From Devosia sp. (GTDB lineage: Bacteria; Pseudomonadota; Alphaproteobacteria; Rhizobiales; Devosiaceae), in contig NZ_JAGIAW010000005.1 in NCBI RefSeq assembly GCF_017744655.1, positions 62,001 to 126,000 on the forward strand: a stretch of 64,000 bases of DNA, read 5' to 3'. Shown one piece after another: positions 1-9,288 of the stretch (positions are counted from its first letter, which is position 1; each line of letters begins with the position of its first letter). Under the pieces are notes generated by a model that searched no databases, had not been told where the DNA came from, and worked only from the letters and a program-made list of their open reading frames with translations. A program made the position numbers and the translations under genes.

Positions 1-821
1 ACGCCGCGTGCATCGAGCATGTTGAAATTATGCGATGCCTTGACGACCTGTTCATAGGCCGGAATGGCCATGGTCTGGCGATTGCCTTCGGCGCCCTTGG
101 CGAGGATGGCGCGGCATTCCTTTTCCGCGTCCTCGAAGTGGCGGAAGAGAATTTCGGTATCCGCCGCCTCAAAATTGTACTTCGAGGACTCCTGCTCGTT
201 CTGCAGGAACACATCCCCATAGGTGACCTTGTCGTCGCCTTCGCGGCCGTTGAAATTAAGGTCGTAGACATTTTCGACGCCCTGCACATACATGGCGAGG
301 CGTTCGAGCCCATAGGTGATTTCGCCTGGCACCGGCGAGCACTCAAAACCCGCCACCTGCTGGAAATAGGTGAACTGGCTGACTTCCATGCCGTCGCACC
401 AGCATTCCCAGCCAAGGCCCCAGGCGCCCAGCGTCGGGCTTTCCCAGTCGTCTTCCACGAAGCGGATGTCGTGCACCGACGCGTCAAGCCCGATAGCTGC
501 CAGCGAGTCGAGATAGAGCTGCTGGATATTGTCCGGCGAAGGCTTCAGGATCACTTGGAACTGATAATAGTGCTGGAGCCGGTTGGGGTTCTCGCCATAG
601 CGCCCGTCCTTGGGACGGCGCGAAGGCTGCACATAGGCGGCCTTCCAAGCCTTCGGTCCCAGCGCGCGCAGGGTCGTCGCGGTGTGGAAGGTACCGGCGC
701 CCATCTGCATGTCATAGGGCTGGAGAATGACACAACCCTGCTCGGCCCAGAAATTCTGGAGCGTCAGGATCAGACCCTGGAAGGAATTCTTCGGGTCCAT
801 GTGAGCGGGGCGATTGGTCAT
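1..821 (-). CDS. glyQ: Glycyl-tRNA synthetase alpha subunit (3' end cut by window)
   Basis: Catalytic alpha chain of the alpha2-beta2 bacterial glycyl-tRNA synthetase, which charges tRNA-Gly in the cytoplasm. The reverse strand reads [14 protein letters not shown] and continues through the family hallmarks [39 protein letters not shown] and [20 protein letters not shown]. About 273 codons are visible and no stop is reached, so the C-terminus lies beyond the left edge, where glyS would be expected. A second in-frame ATG at 800 (MDPKNSF) fits the start of many relatives equally well, and neither has a strong ribosome site. It is the last visible gene of a reverse-strand run with the S49 peptidase. 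Confidence 0.96.
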   Translation of the reverse strand, partial: MTNRPAHMDPKNSFQGLILTLQNFWAEQGCVILQPYDMQMGAGTFHTATTLRALGPKAWKAAYVQPSRRPKDGRYGENPNRLQHYYQFQVILKPSPDNIQQLYLDSLAAIGLDASVHDIRFVEDDWESPTLGAWGLGWECWCDGMEVSQFTYFQQVAGFECSPVPGEITYGLERLAMYVQGVENVYDLNFNGREGDDKVTYGDVFLQNEQESSKYNFEAADTEILFRHFEDAEKECRAILAKGAEGNRQTMAIPAYEQVVKASHNFNMLDARG

Positions 822-899
822 CGGGGCAATAGGTCCGGCAGGAAAGAGCGGGCGGAACGTATTCGCCCGCCCCTTTCCGGTCAACGGGCTGCGGGCAAA

Positions 900-1130
900 T
901 CAGCCGCGCTTGTCGTCATTCCGTCCGCCGGGCCTGAACGTCCCGTCATCGCCGCGCTTGAGATCGATCACATCGGGTCGCTGGCGTTCGGCCAGATCGC
1001 GTTCGTGGCGCAGGCGCTTTTCTTCCCTGGCGTCGCTGTCGAACTTTTGCGACCAGTCCTTCCAGATGCGGCGAATTCCGAAGTAGACCATTAACGCCAG
1101 TACGGTAAATATCAGGATACGCAGCAACAT
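900..1130 (-). CDS. Small single-span membrane protein, function unknown
   Basis: A 76-residue protein with one N-terminal hydrophobic segment (about residues 2-20, LLRILIFTVLALMVYFGI) followed by a highly charged, Lys/Arg/Asp-rich cytoplasmic tail. No enzymatic motif is visible. It lies 3 bases downstream of the S49 peptidase and 78 bases upstream of glyQ, all on the reverse strand, so it is probably co-transcribed. I recognise similar short proteins at this position in related Hyphomicrobiales but cannot assign a role. Confidence 0.75.
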   Translation of the reverse strand: MLLRILIFTVLALMVYFGIRRIWKDWSQKFDSDAREEKRLRHERDLAERQRPDVIDLKRGDDGTFRPGGRNDDKRG

Positions 1131-1133
1131 GAT

Positions 1134-1976
1134 CTAGAGGCCCAGGCGCGCCCAGAGCGCGCGATCATCAATGGTGGTCGTCACATCATCTACCACGCCC
1201 TGAGCCGAAAAGCCGAGACGCGGCAGCGCAAGGAAGGGCCTTTTCGCCGCAATGGGTTTCAGGACAATGTCGCGGCCATAGCGCTCGCGCAGCGTCGAAT
1301 GCAGTTCGCCGATACTGTCGACCAGCCCCAGTTCGACCCCGCGCAGCCCCGGCCACCATTCGCCGGTAAACAGCACATCGTCCTCGGCCTTGAGCTTGCC
1401 GGCGCGGTGACGCTTCACATGGTCGATGAAGACCTGATGGATATCGAGTTCGAAGCGCTTGATGCGTTCGACGTCTTCGGCCTTTTCCGGCAGGAAGGGA
1501 TCGAGCGTCGACTTGTTCCGGCCCGCCGTGTGCACACGCCGCTCGACGCCGAGCTTTTCCAAAGCCCCGACAAAGCCGAACGTCGCCATAATGACGCCGA
1601 TGGAGCCGACAATCGACGAGGGATCGACGATGATCTCGTCACCCGCCACCGCAATGAAATAGCCGCCCGAGGCCGCCGCATCCTCAACGAAAACCAGAAC
1701 AGGCTTCCCCGTCTCGTCGGCCAGTTGCCGAATACGATTGGAAATCAGCCGGCTCTGCACCGGCGAGCCACCGGGCGAATTGATGACGATGGCCACGGCC
1801 GGCGCCGCGCGCATGTCGAAAGCACGCTTCAGCAGCGGTTCGACGGATTCAATATTGAGCCGGCCGGGGCGCTGCTCGGCAGCGATGACGCCGTGGAGGC
1901 GCACGACCGGAATGGTGGTGGGACGGCGAAACAGACGAACGAACCAGTTTGGCTTGCGGGCTTGTGTTCCAGCCAT
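1134..1976 (-). CDS. S49 family serine peptidase (SppA/SohB type)
   Basis: A 280-residue signal-peptide-peptidase-type protease. The Ser-Lys dyad can be placed: Ser103 in AAASGGYF and Lys155 in GRNKSTLDP, with the family motif NSPGGSP near residue 66. An upstream in-frame ATG at 2009 exists, but the ATG at 1976 is preceded by AAGGAGAGG at ideal distance and is preferred. Unlike many SohB proteins it has no obvious N-terminal transmembrane segment; the N-terminus is basic (RKPNWFVRLFRR), which may associate with the membrane. It is tightly linked to the small membrane protein and glyQ downstream. Substrates are unknown. Confidence 0.9.
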   Translation of the reverse strand: MAGTQARKPNWFVRLFRRPTTIPVVRLHGVIAAEQRPGRLNIESVEPLLKRAFDMRAAPAVAIVINSPGGSPVQSRLISNRIRQLADETGKPVLVFVEDAAASGGYFIAVAGDEIIVDPSSIVGSIGVIMATFGFVGALEKLGVERRVHTAGRNKSTLDPFLPEKAEDVERIKRFELDIHQVFIDHVKRHRAGKLKAEDDVLFTGEWWPGLRGVELGLVDSIGELHSTLRERYGRDIVLKPIAAKRPFLALPRLGFSAQGVVDDVTTTIDDRALWARLGL

Positions 1977-2021
1977 GTCCTCTCCTTGATTTTCCAGTGA
2001 TTTAGGCATGGTGCAAGCGGA

Positions 2022-2807
2022 TTACCAGTCGAGCACGGCCTGCCCGCGAAAAACGGCCTCGAATTCGGGCGCATATTCGCGCCCTGTGGCACCATGAAGT
2101 GCGCGGCTCGCCAGCAGCGTCAGCGGTACCCGCGAGCCCTTCACGCCCCGCACGAGGAGACGCGTCACGTTTTCGCCAGGGCGGGGGGAAATCGGCAGGA
2201 TGGTGAGCGCACCGAATCGGGGGGCGAGCGCGGTTAGGAGCGACACCATGCCCCTTGCCGGATAGATGATGGTGAAAACGCCATCTCCGGCAGCGCAGCC
2301 CGCCGCACAGCGGACCCAGGCATCCAGACTGTCCTCGGCCATGTGCCGCGCATCGGCCTTGCTGGCCTCCGGCGCCAACGTGCCCTGAACCGCGTCGAAA
2401 TAGGGCGGGTTGGCGATGACCGCTTCGAAGTGATTGCTCTTCAGCCCCGCCGCAGCCCGCGCGGCTGCGCGGTCGAGAATGTCGAGAGCCAGCACCTCGG
2501 CGCGGGCTTCGAAACCGTTATCGATGATATTCTGACGCGCCAGATCCAGCGTTTCCGGGTGCCGCTCCAGGAGCGTCGCCGTTTCTGCCCGCTCCAGAGC
2601 CAAAGCCGCAAGCGAGGCCGTGCCGACGCCGGCGCCAAGATCGAGCAGGGTTTTAGTCCCTGCCCGCACGGCGGCTCCCAACAGAACGCTGTCGGACCCA
2701 GCCCGAAACCCGTTGCGGGGTTGCGACAGAGTGATCCGGCCTGCCAAAAAGGCATCGCGCGTTGTGGTTTGGTGTTTTACAAAGTCAGTCGGCTGGTCTA
2801 GGGACAT
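2022..2807 (-). CDS. tRNA1(Val) A37 N6-methyltransferase-like (TrmN6/YfiC family)
   Basis: A 261-residue class I SAM-dependent methyltransferase. Motif I is DLGAGVGTASL (about residues 57-67) and the catalytic N6-amino-methyltransferase motif NPPYF is near residue 132. The N-terminus (LAGRITLSQPRNGFRAGSDSVLL) is the signature of the YfiC/TrmN6 group, which modifies adenine 37 of tRNA-Val in E. coli. Target identity here is inferred from the family. The gene is divergent from the polyprenyl synthase, with about 90 bases between the two starts. Confidence 0.85.
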   Translation of the reverse strand: MSLDQPTDFVKHQTTTRDAFLAGRITLSQPRNGFRAGSDSVLLGAAVRAGTKTLLDLGAGVGTASLAALALERAETATLLERHPETLDLARQNIIDNGFEARAEVLALDILDRAAARAAAGLKSNHFEAVIANPPYFDAVQGTLAPEASKADARHMAEDSLDAWVRCAAGCAAGDGVFTIIYPARGMVSLLTALAPRFGALTILPISPRPGENVTRLLVRGVKGSRVPLTLLASRALHGATGREYAPEFEAVFRGQAVLDW

Positions 2808-2896
2808 CGCACCCTGAAAGCTGGTTCTGCGCGAGTTTACATGCGCTGATATGGCGGGCTCAACCGATTTGCCGCCGGTGGCAAACGAGGACGGTA

Positions 2897-3916
2897 ATGG
2901 CGGTCTCAGTTCTGACCCAGAAGAAAAACGTGCCGACAGGCAATCCGGTCGACAAACTGCTTGCGGCGACCGCCGACGAGATGGCGAAGGTCAATACACT
3001 GATCCTGAGCCGTGCGGAATCGCATGTCGACATGGTCCCTGAACTGGCTCGCTATCTCATTGAAAGCGGCGGCAAGCGCCTGCGCCCCATGCTGACCGTC
3101 GCCGCGGCCATGCTGTTCGGCGAGGGCAAAGGCAACGAAGTCAATTTCGCCGCCGCCGTCGAATTCATGCACAACGCCACCCTCTTGCACGACGATGTCG
3201 TCGACGAGAGCGACATGCGCCGCGGCAAGCCCGCTGCCCGCATGGTCTGGGGCAACAAGGCCTCTATCCTCGTGGGCGACTTTCTCCTCGGCCAGGCCTT
3301 CATGATGATGGTCGAAACGGGCGACATCCAGGCACTGGGCGTGCTTTCGGCCGCCTCTGCCGTCATGGCCGAAGGCGAAGTGTTCCAGCTCGCCAAGACC
3401 GGCGACCTCACCACCACCGAAGCCGACTATGCCGAAGTGATCCGCGCCAAGACCGCCGTGCTCTTCAAGGCCGCTTGCGAAGTGGGTGCCATTTCTGGTG
3501 GCGCCGACGAAGCCGGCCGCACGGCTCTCGCCCAATATGGCCTTGAACTGGGCAATGCCTTCCAGCTCGTCGACGACGCCCTCGATTATGGTGGGCAGTC
3601 TGGCGCCTTGGGCAAGAATGTCGGCGACGATCTGCGCGAGGGCAAGATGACCCTGCCGGTCATCCTTGCACTCGCCGAAGGCAGCGAAGCCGAACGCACC
3701 ATCATCGCCGGCGCCCTCGGCAAGGTCGATGCATCCGAACTCGAAGTCAGCCAGGTCGTCGCGATCTTCAATCGCCACAACACCCTGGCCCGCACGCTCG
3801 AAAAGGCCCGCGCCCATGCGGCGGCGGCCGTCGACGCACTGGCCGACCTGCCGGAGAGCGAAATGAAGACGCTCCTCGGCGAAGTCGTCCTCCACAGCGT
3901 CAGCCGCGCCTCGTAA
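2897..3916 (+). CDS. ispB: Long-chain polyprenyl diphosphate synthase (octaprenyl/decaprenyl type)
   Basis: A 339-residue trans-prenyltransferase that elongates FPP with IPP to make the side chain of ubiquinone. Both aspartate-rich motifs are intact: DDVVD at residues 99-103 and DDALD at 226-230, followed by GKNVGDDLREGKMTLP. The ATG at 2897, preceded by GAGGAC, is chosen; the upstream extension does not resemble the family. The chain length (C40 or C50) cannot be read from the sequence alone. Together with ubiA at 60.5 kb it supplies quinone biosynthesis for the respiratory genes in this window. Confidence 0.94.
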   Translation: MAVSVLTQKKNVPTGNPVDKLLAATADEMAKVNTLILSRAESHVDMVPELARYLIESGGKRLRPMLTVAAAMLFGEGKGNEVNFAAAVEFMHNATLLHDDVVDESDMRRGKPAARMVWGNKASILVGDFLLGQAFMMMVETGDIQALGVLSAASAVMAEGEVFQLAKTGDLTTTEADYAEVIRAKTAVLFKAACEVGAISGGADEAGRTALAQYGLELGNAFQLVDDALDYGGQSGALGKNVGDDLREGKMTLPVILALAEGSEAERTIIAGALGKVDASELEVSQVVAIFNRHNTLARTLEKARAHAAAAVDALADLPESEMKTLLGEVVLHSVSRAS

Positions 3917-3946
3917 GGCAAGAACCTCCGAAATCCCTCTCTTTCG

Positions 3947-4022
3947 TCACCGCCGGGCTTGTCCCGGTGGTCCATGCGTGCGGCAAGATGGATTGCCGGG
4001 ACAAGCCCGGCAATGACGACGA
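3947..4022. repeat. Intergenic palindromic repeat, family C
   Basis: Composite inverted repeat built from CCGGGCTTGTCCCGG and GGGACAAGCCCGG arms around a CATGCGTGCGGCAAGATGG core. Closely related copies lie at 16236-16307 and 53368-53446. Here it separates the convergent ispB and ispE genes, where it could form a long hairpin in both transcripts. Confidence 0.85.
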
Positions 4023-4044
4023 CACTGGGTGTGCTTTTCTCAGG

Positions 4045-4920
4045 TCACGGAACGATCAGCGGCGCTGCGGCGACCCAATGATCGGGATTACGCTCGCGCA
4101 TGACCTGCGCGGCCTGGTACGCTTGGCCCTCGGAGCCAAACAGCCCGAACACCGTCGCGCCTGAGCCCGACATGCGCGACAGGATGCAGCCCTGCGTCTG
4201 CGCCAGATCATCGACGATATAGCCGATCTCCGGCACGAGCTTTACGGCCGGCGGTTGCAAGTCGTTGCGCGTTTCGGCCAGCCACAGGCCGAGCTGCGCT
4301 GGCCGCGTCAGCGGCTCGGGCAGAGCCGGCAGCGGATAATTGTCATGAGCGCGCAGGCGCCGGAACACATCCGCCGTCGCCACCGGCACCAGCGGATTGA
4401 CCAGCACGATATGCGTGGTGGGAAAATCCGACAGAGGCGAAAGAATCTCGCCCACGCCCCGCGCCACCAGCGGCCGGCTCAAGAGGCAGGCCGGAACATC
4501 GGCGCCAAGCTTGGCTGCCAGATCCGCGAGATCGGCAAATGGCACCGGCTCACTCGCCATCCGCACCAGAATGCGCAGTGCCGCCGCCGCATCAGCCGAA
4601 CCACCGCCAATACCGGCGGCCACAGGCAGGCGCTTTACGAGATGCATGGCAACGCCATCGGGCACGAGGCCCGGCCAGCGCTGACGAAAGGCACCAACAG
4701 CCCGCATTACGAGATTGGTGCCGCCCGTCCCCAGCGCCGCAGCAAAAGGCCCGGAAATTTCGAGACTATCCGCCGCCGCCTCGACCGCCTCCAGTTCGTC
4801 CGCTACATCGGCGAAGACGATCAGGCTTTCGAGGTCATGATAGCCGTCCTCACGTCGACGCGTGACATGCAGCGCCAGGTTGATCTTGGCCGGCGCTGCC
4901 TCGACAAAAGTTTCCGTCAT
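4045..4920 (-). CDS. ispE: 4-diphosphocytidyl-2-C-methyl-D-erythritol kinase
   Basis: GHMP-family kinase that phosphorylates CDP-methylerythritol in the non-mevalonate isoprenoid pathway. The 291-residue product shows the substrate-side motif APAKINLALHV at residues 9-19, the ATP-binding LPVAAGIGGGSADAAAALR loop near residue 95, and the C-terminal MSGSGATVFGLF glycine motif. Start at 4920 is the only ATG compatible with the conserved N-terminus. It follows the TPR gene with a 9-base gap, so the two probably form one transcript. It faces ispB, another isoprenoid gene, across the family C repeat. Confidence 0.96.
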   Translation of the reverse strand: MTETFVEAAPAKINLALHVTRRREDGYHDLESLIVFADVADELEAVEAAADSLEISGPFAAALGTGGTNLVMRAVGAFRQRWPGLVPDGVAMHLVKRLPVAAGIGGGSADAAAALRILVRMASEPVPFADLADLAAKLGADVPACLLSRPLVARGVGEILSPLSDFPTTHIVLVNPLVPVATADVFRRLRAHDNYPLPALPEPLTRPAQLGLWLAETRNDLQPPAVKLVPEIGYIVDDLAQTQGCILSRMSGSGATVFGLFGSEGQAYQAAQVMRERNPDHWVAAAPLIVP

Positions 4921-4929
4921 GCTGGCGGA

Positions 4930-6648
4930 CTATTCCGTCGCGGTTGCGGGGGTCAGGCCATCGACAAGTTTCGGGCCGACGCGTTCGGCCACGTTGCCGA
5001 CCTCGTCCACCGACTTGGCGACCTTCCACTGGAACTGGGCTTCGAGCCGACGTCCGGCCTTCCAATAGGCATCGCCAAGGTGATCGTTGATCTCGGCATC
5101 ATTGGGCCGCAGCATCACGGCGCGTTCCAGCGTCTCGACCGCCTCGTTGATGCGGCCGAGCTTGTAAAAAGCCCAGCCAAGCGAATCGACGACATAGCCA
5201 TCCTGCGGCTGTGCCTCGACGGCCTTCTCGATCATGCCCAGAGCCTCATCGAGGTTCATGTCCATGTCGATCCAGGAATAGCCGAGGTAGTTGAGAACCG
5301 AGGGCTGGTCCGGATTGAGATCCAGCGCCTTGAGGAAATCGGCCTCGGCCTGTGGCCAGTGCTTGGCGCGCTCATTGGCAATGCCGCGGACATAGTAGAA
5401 GCGCCAATCGGCCGGCGACTCGCCCCCGGTGATCTCCAGCGCCTTGGTATAGGCGTCTGCGGCATCCTCATATTGCTCGTCATAGCGCAGGAGGTCGCCC
5501 AGCACGGAAACGGCGTCGAGATCGCCGGGGCGCGTCGCCACAATATTGCGCAGCCGGCGCAGCGCTTCGGCGCGATCGCCCATCGCATCGAGATTTTGCG
5601 CGACGCGCACAACAGCCGTGGGCTTCATCGGCGAAGAGGAAGCCACCGCGTCGTAAATCTCATTGGCAGCATCGTGCTGGCCCTCGGAGTCCAGCAGCAG
5701 ACCGGCGGCCAAACCGATCACATCGGAATTGGGGTCGAGATAGTGGCCAAGGCGCAGGAAGACCAATGCCAGGTCCTTGCTGCCATCGCGCGACAAGGCA
5801 ACGCCGATACCATGGAACATTTCGGCGGCGCCGAGCTGCACGTTGGTGGCGAAAACGCCCGGACGGCGCTTGGCCTCCACCGCCTCCTTGACCACGGTCA
5901 CCAGCGGATGGGTCAGCCCCTGGTCCTCAAAGCTGGCGATCACCTCGGCCGCCTCGTCAAAGCGACCTTCATTGGCCAACATGCGCGAATAGACTTCAAC
6001 CATGCGCGCCACATAGGGCTCGTTCTCAAAGGCTTGGGCGGCAAGCTCCAGCGCCTTATCCTTCTTGCCGGCAACTTCGGCCATCAGCGCGCGGTGGAAC
6101 ACCAGGAAATCTTCAAGCCCGGTATCGCCGAGCTTGGTGAGGATCGCGTCCGCTTCGTCATAACGCTTGTCACCCACCAGTGCCCAAGCGCGCAAAACGC
6201 CCGCCGTAATACCGGTAAATGTGTCCTGACCGATGGTTTCGAGCGCGCTGCCGGCGGCGCCATAACGGCGCTCCTTGAGCGCCTCGGTGGCAACGACCAG
6301 TTCGGCAAGCTCGTTCTGCCCCACGAGTTCCATCAGCCGCTTGGCGACCTGGGCCGATTGCCCGATCTGGCCATTGGCGGCAAAGGCAATGAAGGAACGC
6401 TCGACCAGCACCGGATTGTCCCAGTCGCCCTGCGCGGCTTCGTTGAAATAGCGGGCGGCCTCGTCGGTCCTCAATTCCTCGAGGGCTTGCCGTCCGGCGA
6501 GATAAGAGCCGGTGGCGCTCGGGCGGAACAGTTGCAACATGTCGAGCAGGTTCGAAGCGCTGCTCTGGGCCGAAGCCGCCGGCACCAGGGCCAGTGCGAG
6601 AATCGTCGCCAGAATGGGCCGGGCCAGTCGGTTCGAAAGCAAGGTCAC
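4930..6648 (-). CDS. Exported tetratricopeptide repeat protein
   Basis: A 572-residue protein starting at GTG 6648 (GGAG nine bases upstream); the longer upstream frame is not supported. Residues 1-28 (MTLLSNRLARPILATILALA ending VPAASAQ) form a Sec signal peptide, so the product should be periplasmic or outer-membrane associated. The rest is a continuous array of TPR helices, with clear units such as ALDLNPDQPSVLNYLGYSWI and AVMLRPNDAEINDHLGDAYW in the C-terminal third. TPR arrays mediate protein-protein contacts; no catalytic motif is seen. It sits directly upstream of ispE, with which I expect co-transcription. Confidence 0.9.
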   Translation of the reverse strand: MTLLSNRLARPILATILALALVPAASAQSSASNLLDMLQLFRPSATGSYLAGRQALEELRTDEAARYFNEAAQGDWDNPVLVERSFIAFAANGQIGQSAQVAKRLMELVGQNELAELVVATEALKERRYGAAGSALETIGQDTFTGITAGVLRAWALVGDKRYDEADAILTKLGDTGLEDFLVFHRALMAEVAGKKDKALELAAQAFENEPYVARMVEVYSRMLANEGRFDEAAEVIASFEDQGLTHPLVTVVKEAVEAKRRPGVFATNVQLGAAEMFHGIGVALSRDGSKDLALVFLRLGHYLDPNSDVIGLAAGLLLDSEGQHDAANEIYDAVASSSPMKPTAVVRVAQNLDAMGDRAEALRRLRNIVATRPGDLDAVSVLGDLLRYDEQYEDAADAYTKALEITGGESPADWRFYYVRGIANERAKHWPQAEADFLKALDLNPDQPSVLNYLGYSWIDMDMNLDEALGMIEKAVEAQPQDGYVVDSLGWAFYKLGRINEAVETLERAVMLRPNDAEINDHLGDAYWKAGRRLEAQFQWKVAKSVDEVGNVAERVGPKLVDGLTPATATE

Positions 6649-6743
6649 GTGCAGAATTCTCCATATGCCGCCAAGGGCACGCTTTGGCCGTAAAGATTGT
6701 CCGTTTTGCGACTGCGTCGCAAGGTGGCGCGGGTTATGCCCGG

Positions 6744-8390
6744 TCACATTCCGCTGTAATTGGGCCCGCTGCCGCCCTCTGGCGGCACCCAGGTGATGTT
6801 CTGGGCCGGGTCCTTGATATCGCAGGTCTTGCAATGAACGCAGTTGGCCGCGTGGATGCGGAACACCGGCTCACCGTTTTCGCTGGCCATTTCATAGACG
6901 CCCGCGGGGCAATAGAGCGGCGCCGGCTCACCATAAAGCGGCAGGTTTTCGCGCACCGGGATCGTCGGGTCTTTCAGCTTGAGATGAACCGGCTGATCCT
7001 CGTCATGCGCCAGATTGGCGAGGAAGACCGAGGAAGCCCGGTCAAAAGTCAGCTTGCCGTCGGGCCGCGCATAGGTTTTCCCCTTTACCTCGGCGCGCTT
7101 TTTCAACTTGGCGAAATCCGGCGCGCCGTGCGAGCGCAGGTTGAGCAGCGAGCGCCCGACAATCGCTGAAAACCAAAGGTCCGCACCAATAGCGAGCGAA
7201 CCCACAATTGTCCCCAGCCGCGACCAGAGCGGCTTGGCATTGGCTACGCCCTTCAATTCCTTCTCAATGCCGGTACGCAGTACACTCTGGGCAAAATCCT
7301 CAACCAGATCATGCTTCCGCCCGGCGACAACCGCTGCCCCCACAGCATCGGCCGCACCAATGCCCGAGAGAATAGCGTTATGAATGGCCTTCAGCCGCGG
7401 CGCATTCATGAAGCCGGCCGAACAGCCGATCAGGCCACCGCCCGGAAAAGCTAGGCTCGGCACCGACTGCCAGCCACCCGCCGTCACCGCCCTCGCGCCA
7501 TAGCTCACGCGCGACCCGCCTTCGAGCAGCTTTGCGACCGAAGGATGCGCCTTGAAGCGCTGGAATTCGTCGAAGGGCGACAGGGTCGGATCGGCATAAT
7601 CGAGATAGGTGACGATCCCGACATAGAGTTTTCTGTCCTCGGCGTGATAGACAAAGCCACCACCCGCCGTCGAGTTGTCGAGCGGGAAACCGAGATAGTG
7701 ATCCACCTGCCCCGCATGGTGCTTTTCGGCCGGAATCTCCCAGACTTCCTTGATGCCGAGACCATATTTCTGCGGCTCACGGCCAAGCTCGAAATCGCCG
7801 ATGATCTGCTTCGCCAGAGACCCGCGCGCGCCCTCCGCGATCAGCGTATACTTGGCTTCCAGCGCAATCCCCTCGGCAAAGCCCGATTTCGGATTGCCCT
7901 CGGCATCGCGACCGAGATCGCCGGTGATCACACCACGCACCGGGCCATCGCCCGAGCGCAGCGCATCCACTGCCGCCGTCATCGGAAAAATATCGACGCC
8001 CAGTTCGGTCGCCTGTTCGCCCAGCCACTGCACCAGCCGCCCAAGGCTGGTGATCACCGCCCCCGGGGTCTTGAGCTGCGGCGGCACCAGCAGGTGCGGC
8101 AGCGCGAAATCGCCCTTTTCGGTCAGGTAGTGAAACGTGTCCTGCGTAACATCGGGCCCAACCGGCGCGCCCTTGAGCCGCCAATCCGGCAGCAATGCAT
8201 CGAGCCCCACCGGGTCCATCACCGCGCCCGAAAGAATGTGCCCGCCGATTTCGGCTGACTTTTCCACCACTGTCACACTGAGCTCAGGATGGCGCTGTTT
8301 CAGGCGAATGGCCGCCGCAAGGCCCGAAGGACCGGCACCGACAATAAGAATGTCGGTCGAAATCGTCTCTCGATTGCCAGCTTCAGCCAT
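6744..8390 (-). CDS. Electron transfer flavoprotein-ubiquinone oxidoreductase
   Basis: A 548-residue inner-membrane-associated flavoprotein that passes electrons from ETF (fatty and amino acid oxidation) to ubiquinone. It has an N-terminal FAD-binding motif (ILIVGAGPSGLAAAIRLK), the GGGLIGCSAGFMNAPRLKAI segment and a C-terminal [4Fe-4S] module, with cysteines in YCPAGVYE and NCVHCKTCDIKDP. The ATG at 8390 (MAEAGNRET) gives the normal family length; an in-frame upstream ATG would add 22 unrelated residues. It is divergent from the uracil-DNA glycosylase, sharing a 64-base intergenic region. Confidence 0.95.
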   Translation of the reverse strand: MAEAGNRETISTDILIVGAGPSGLAAAIRLKQRHPELSVTVVEKSAEIGGHILSGAVMDPVGLDALLPDWRLKGAPVGPDVTQDTFHYLTEKGDFALPHLLVPPQLKTPGAVITSLGRLVQWLGEQATELGVDIFPMTAAVDALRSGDGPVRGVITGDLGRDAEGNPKSGFAEGIALEAKYTLIAEGARGSLAKQIIGDFELGREPQKYGLGIKEVWEIPAEKHHAGQVDHYLGFPLDNSTAGGGFVYHAEDRKLYVGIVTYLDYADPTLSPFDEFQRFKAHPSVAKLLEGGSRVSYGARAVTAGGWQSVPSLAFPGGGLIGCSAGFMNAPRLKAIHNAILSGIGAADAVGAAVVAGRKHDLVEDFAQSVLRTGIEKELKGVANAKPLWSRLGTIVGSLAIGADLWFSAIVGRSLLNLRSHGAPDFAKLKKRAEVKGKTYARPDGKLTFDRASSVFLANLAHDEDQPVHLKLKDPTIPVRENLPLYGEPAPLYCPAGVYEMASENGEPVFRIHAANCVHCKTCDIKDPAQNITWVPPEGGSGPNYSGM

Positions 8391-8454
8391 AGTCCAACCC
8401 TCAACGTCGGCAGGCGACTGGTCGCCTCGAATGCGGTGTGACATAACGGGCCCC

Positions 8455-9267
8455 ATGTCTCAAGGTCGAGAACTCAACAAGGCCGAACTGCTTGCCGTGC
8501 TGGACTGGTATCGTGCCGCCGGCGTGGATCTGGCTGTCGGTGAAGACCCGGTCGACCGTTTCGCCCAGCCAGCGCCAACACCTTCCCCGGCGCAAGTCTT
8601 GCGCCAGGCCGCCACTACCCCCGTCCCGCCGCCGCAGCCCGCAACCGCCGCGATCACCGGCGACCCCTCGGAAGCGCGAAAACTCGCAGCGTCGGCTGGC
8701 ACGCTCGACGAATTGCAAAAAATTCTCGACGCCTATGACGGCTGCAGCCTAAAATTCCGCGCCACCCAGCTCGTCTTTGCCGATGGCAATCCCGAAGCAA
8801 AGATCATGCTGATCGGCGAAGCCCCTGGCGCGGAAGAGGATCGCCAGGGAAAACCCTTTGTCGGTCGATCCGGCCAATTGCTCGACCGCATGCTTGGTGC
8901 CATCGGCCTCGACCGCTCAAAAGTCTATATCGTCAACACCGTCCCCTGGCGCCCACCCGGCAATCGCACGCCGACGCCCGAAGAGATGGAACTGTGCCTG
9001 CCCTTCCTCCACCGCCAGGTTGAACTCGTTGCGCCAAAGCTAGTGATGACTCTTGGCGGCCCGGCAATGCAGACCGTGTTCAATACCACAGTCGGCATTA
9101 TAAAAATGCGCGGCCGCTGGCAGGACGTGGCGATCGGCACACATCAGGTCGACGCACTCCCGACGCTCCACCCGGCCTACTTGCTCCGCAACCCGGCGGC
9201 CAAGCAGCAGGCCTGGGCGGATCTGCTGAGCCTCAAGATGAAGATGGATGGCCTCGGGCTGAGCTAA
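8455..9267 (+). CDS. Uracil-DNA glycosylase, family 4-like, with an incomplete Fe-S ligand set
   Basis: A 270-residue UDG-superfamily enzyme that should remove uracil from DNA. Motif A is GEAPGAEED (121-129) and motif B is HPAYLLR (239-245), both as in family 4. Family 4 enzymes bind a [4Fe-4S] cluster through four cysteines. Here only Cys97 and Cys181 remain: the C-x2-C partner is Lys100, and the usual Cys before RPPGNR is Trp165 (VPWRPPGNR). This resembles the cluster-less class described from Bradyrhizobium diazoefficiens; that link is from memory. A Pro/Ala-rich linker (about 38-66) separates a short N-terminal helix from the catalytic domain. Confidence 0.88.
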   Translation: MSQGRELNKAELLAVLDWYRAAGVDLAVGEDPVDRFAQPAPTPSPAQVLRQAATTPVPPPQPATAAITGDPSEARKLAASAGTLDELQKILDAYDGCSLKFRATQLVFADGNPEAKIMLIGEAPGAEEDRQGKPFVGRSGQLLDRMLGAIGLDRSKVYIVNTVPWRPPGNRTPTPEEMELCLPFLHRQVELVAPKLVMTLGGPAMQTVFNTTVGIIKMRGRWQDVAIGTHQVDALPTLHPAYLLRNPAAKQQAWADLLSLKMKMDGLGLS

Positions 9268-9288
9268 GCTCGTCACAACTGAGCGCGC

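Noticed and set aside
4255..6693. Long plus-strand open frame (812 codons) opposite ispE and the TPR gene
   Set aside because: It lies antisense to two well-supported genes, has a His/Arg/Gly-biased composition and matches no family; mirror frames of high-GC genes stay open by codon bias.
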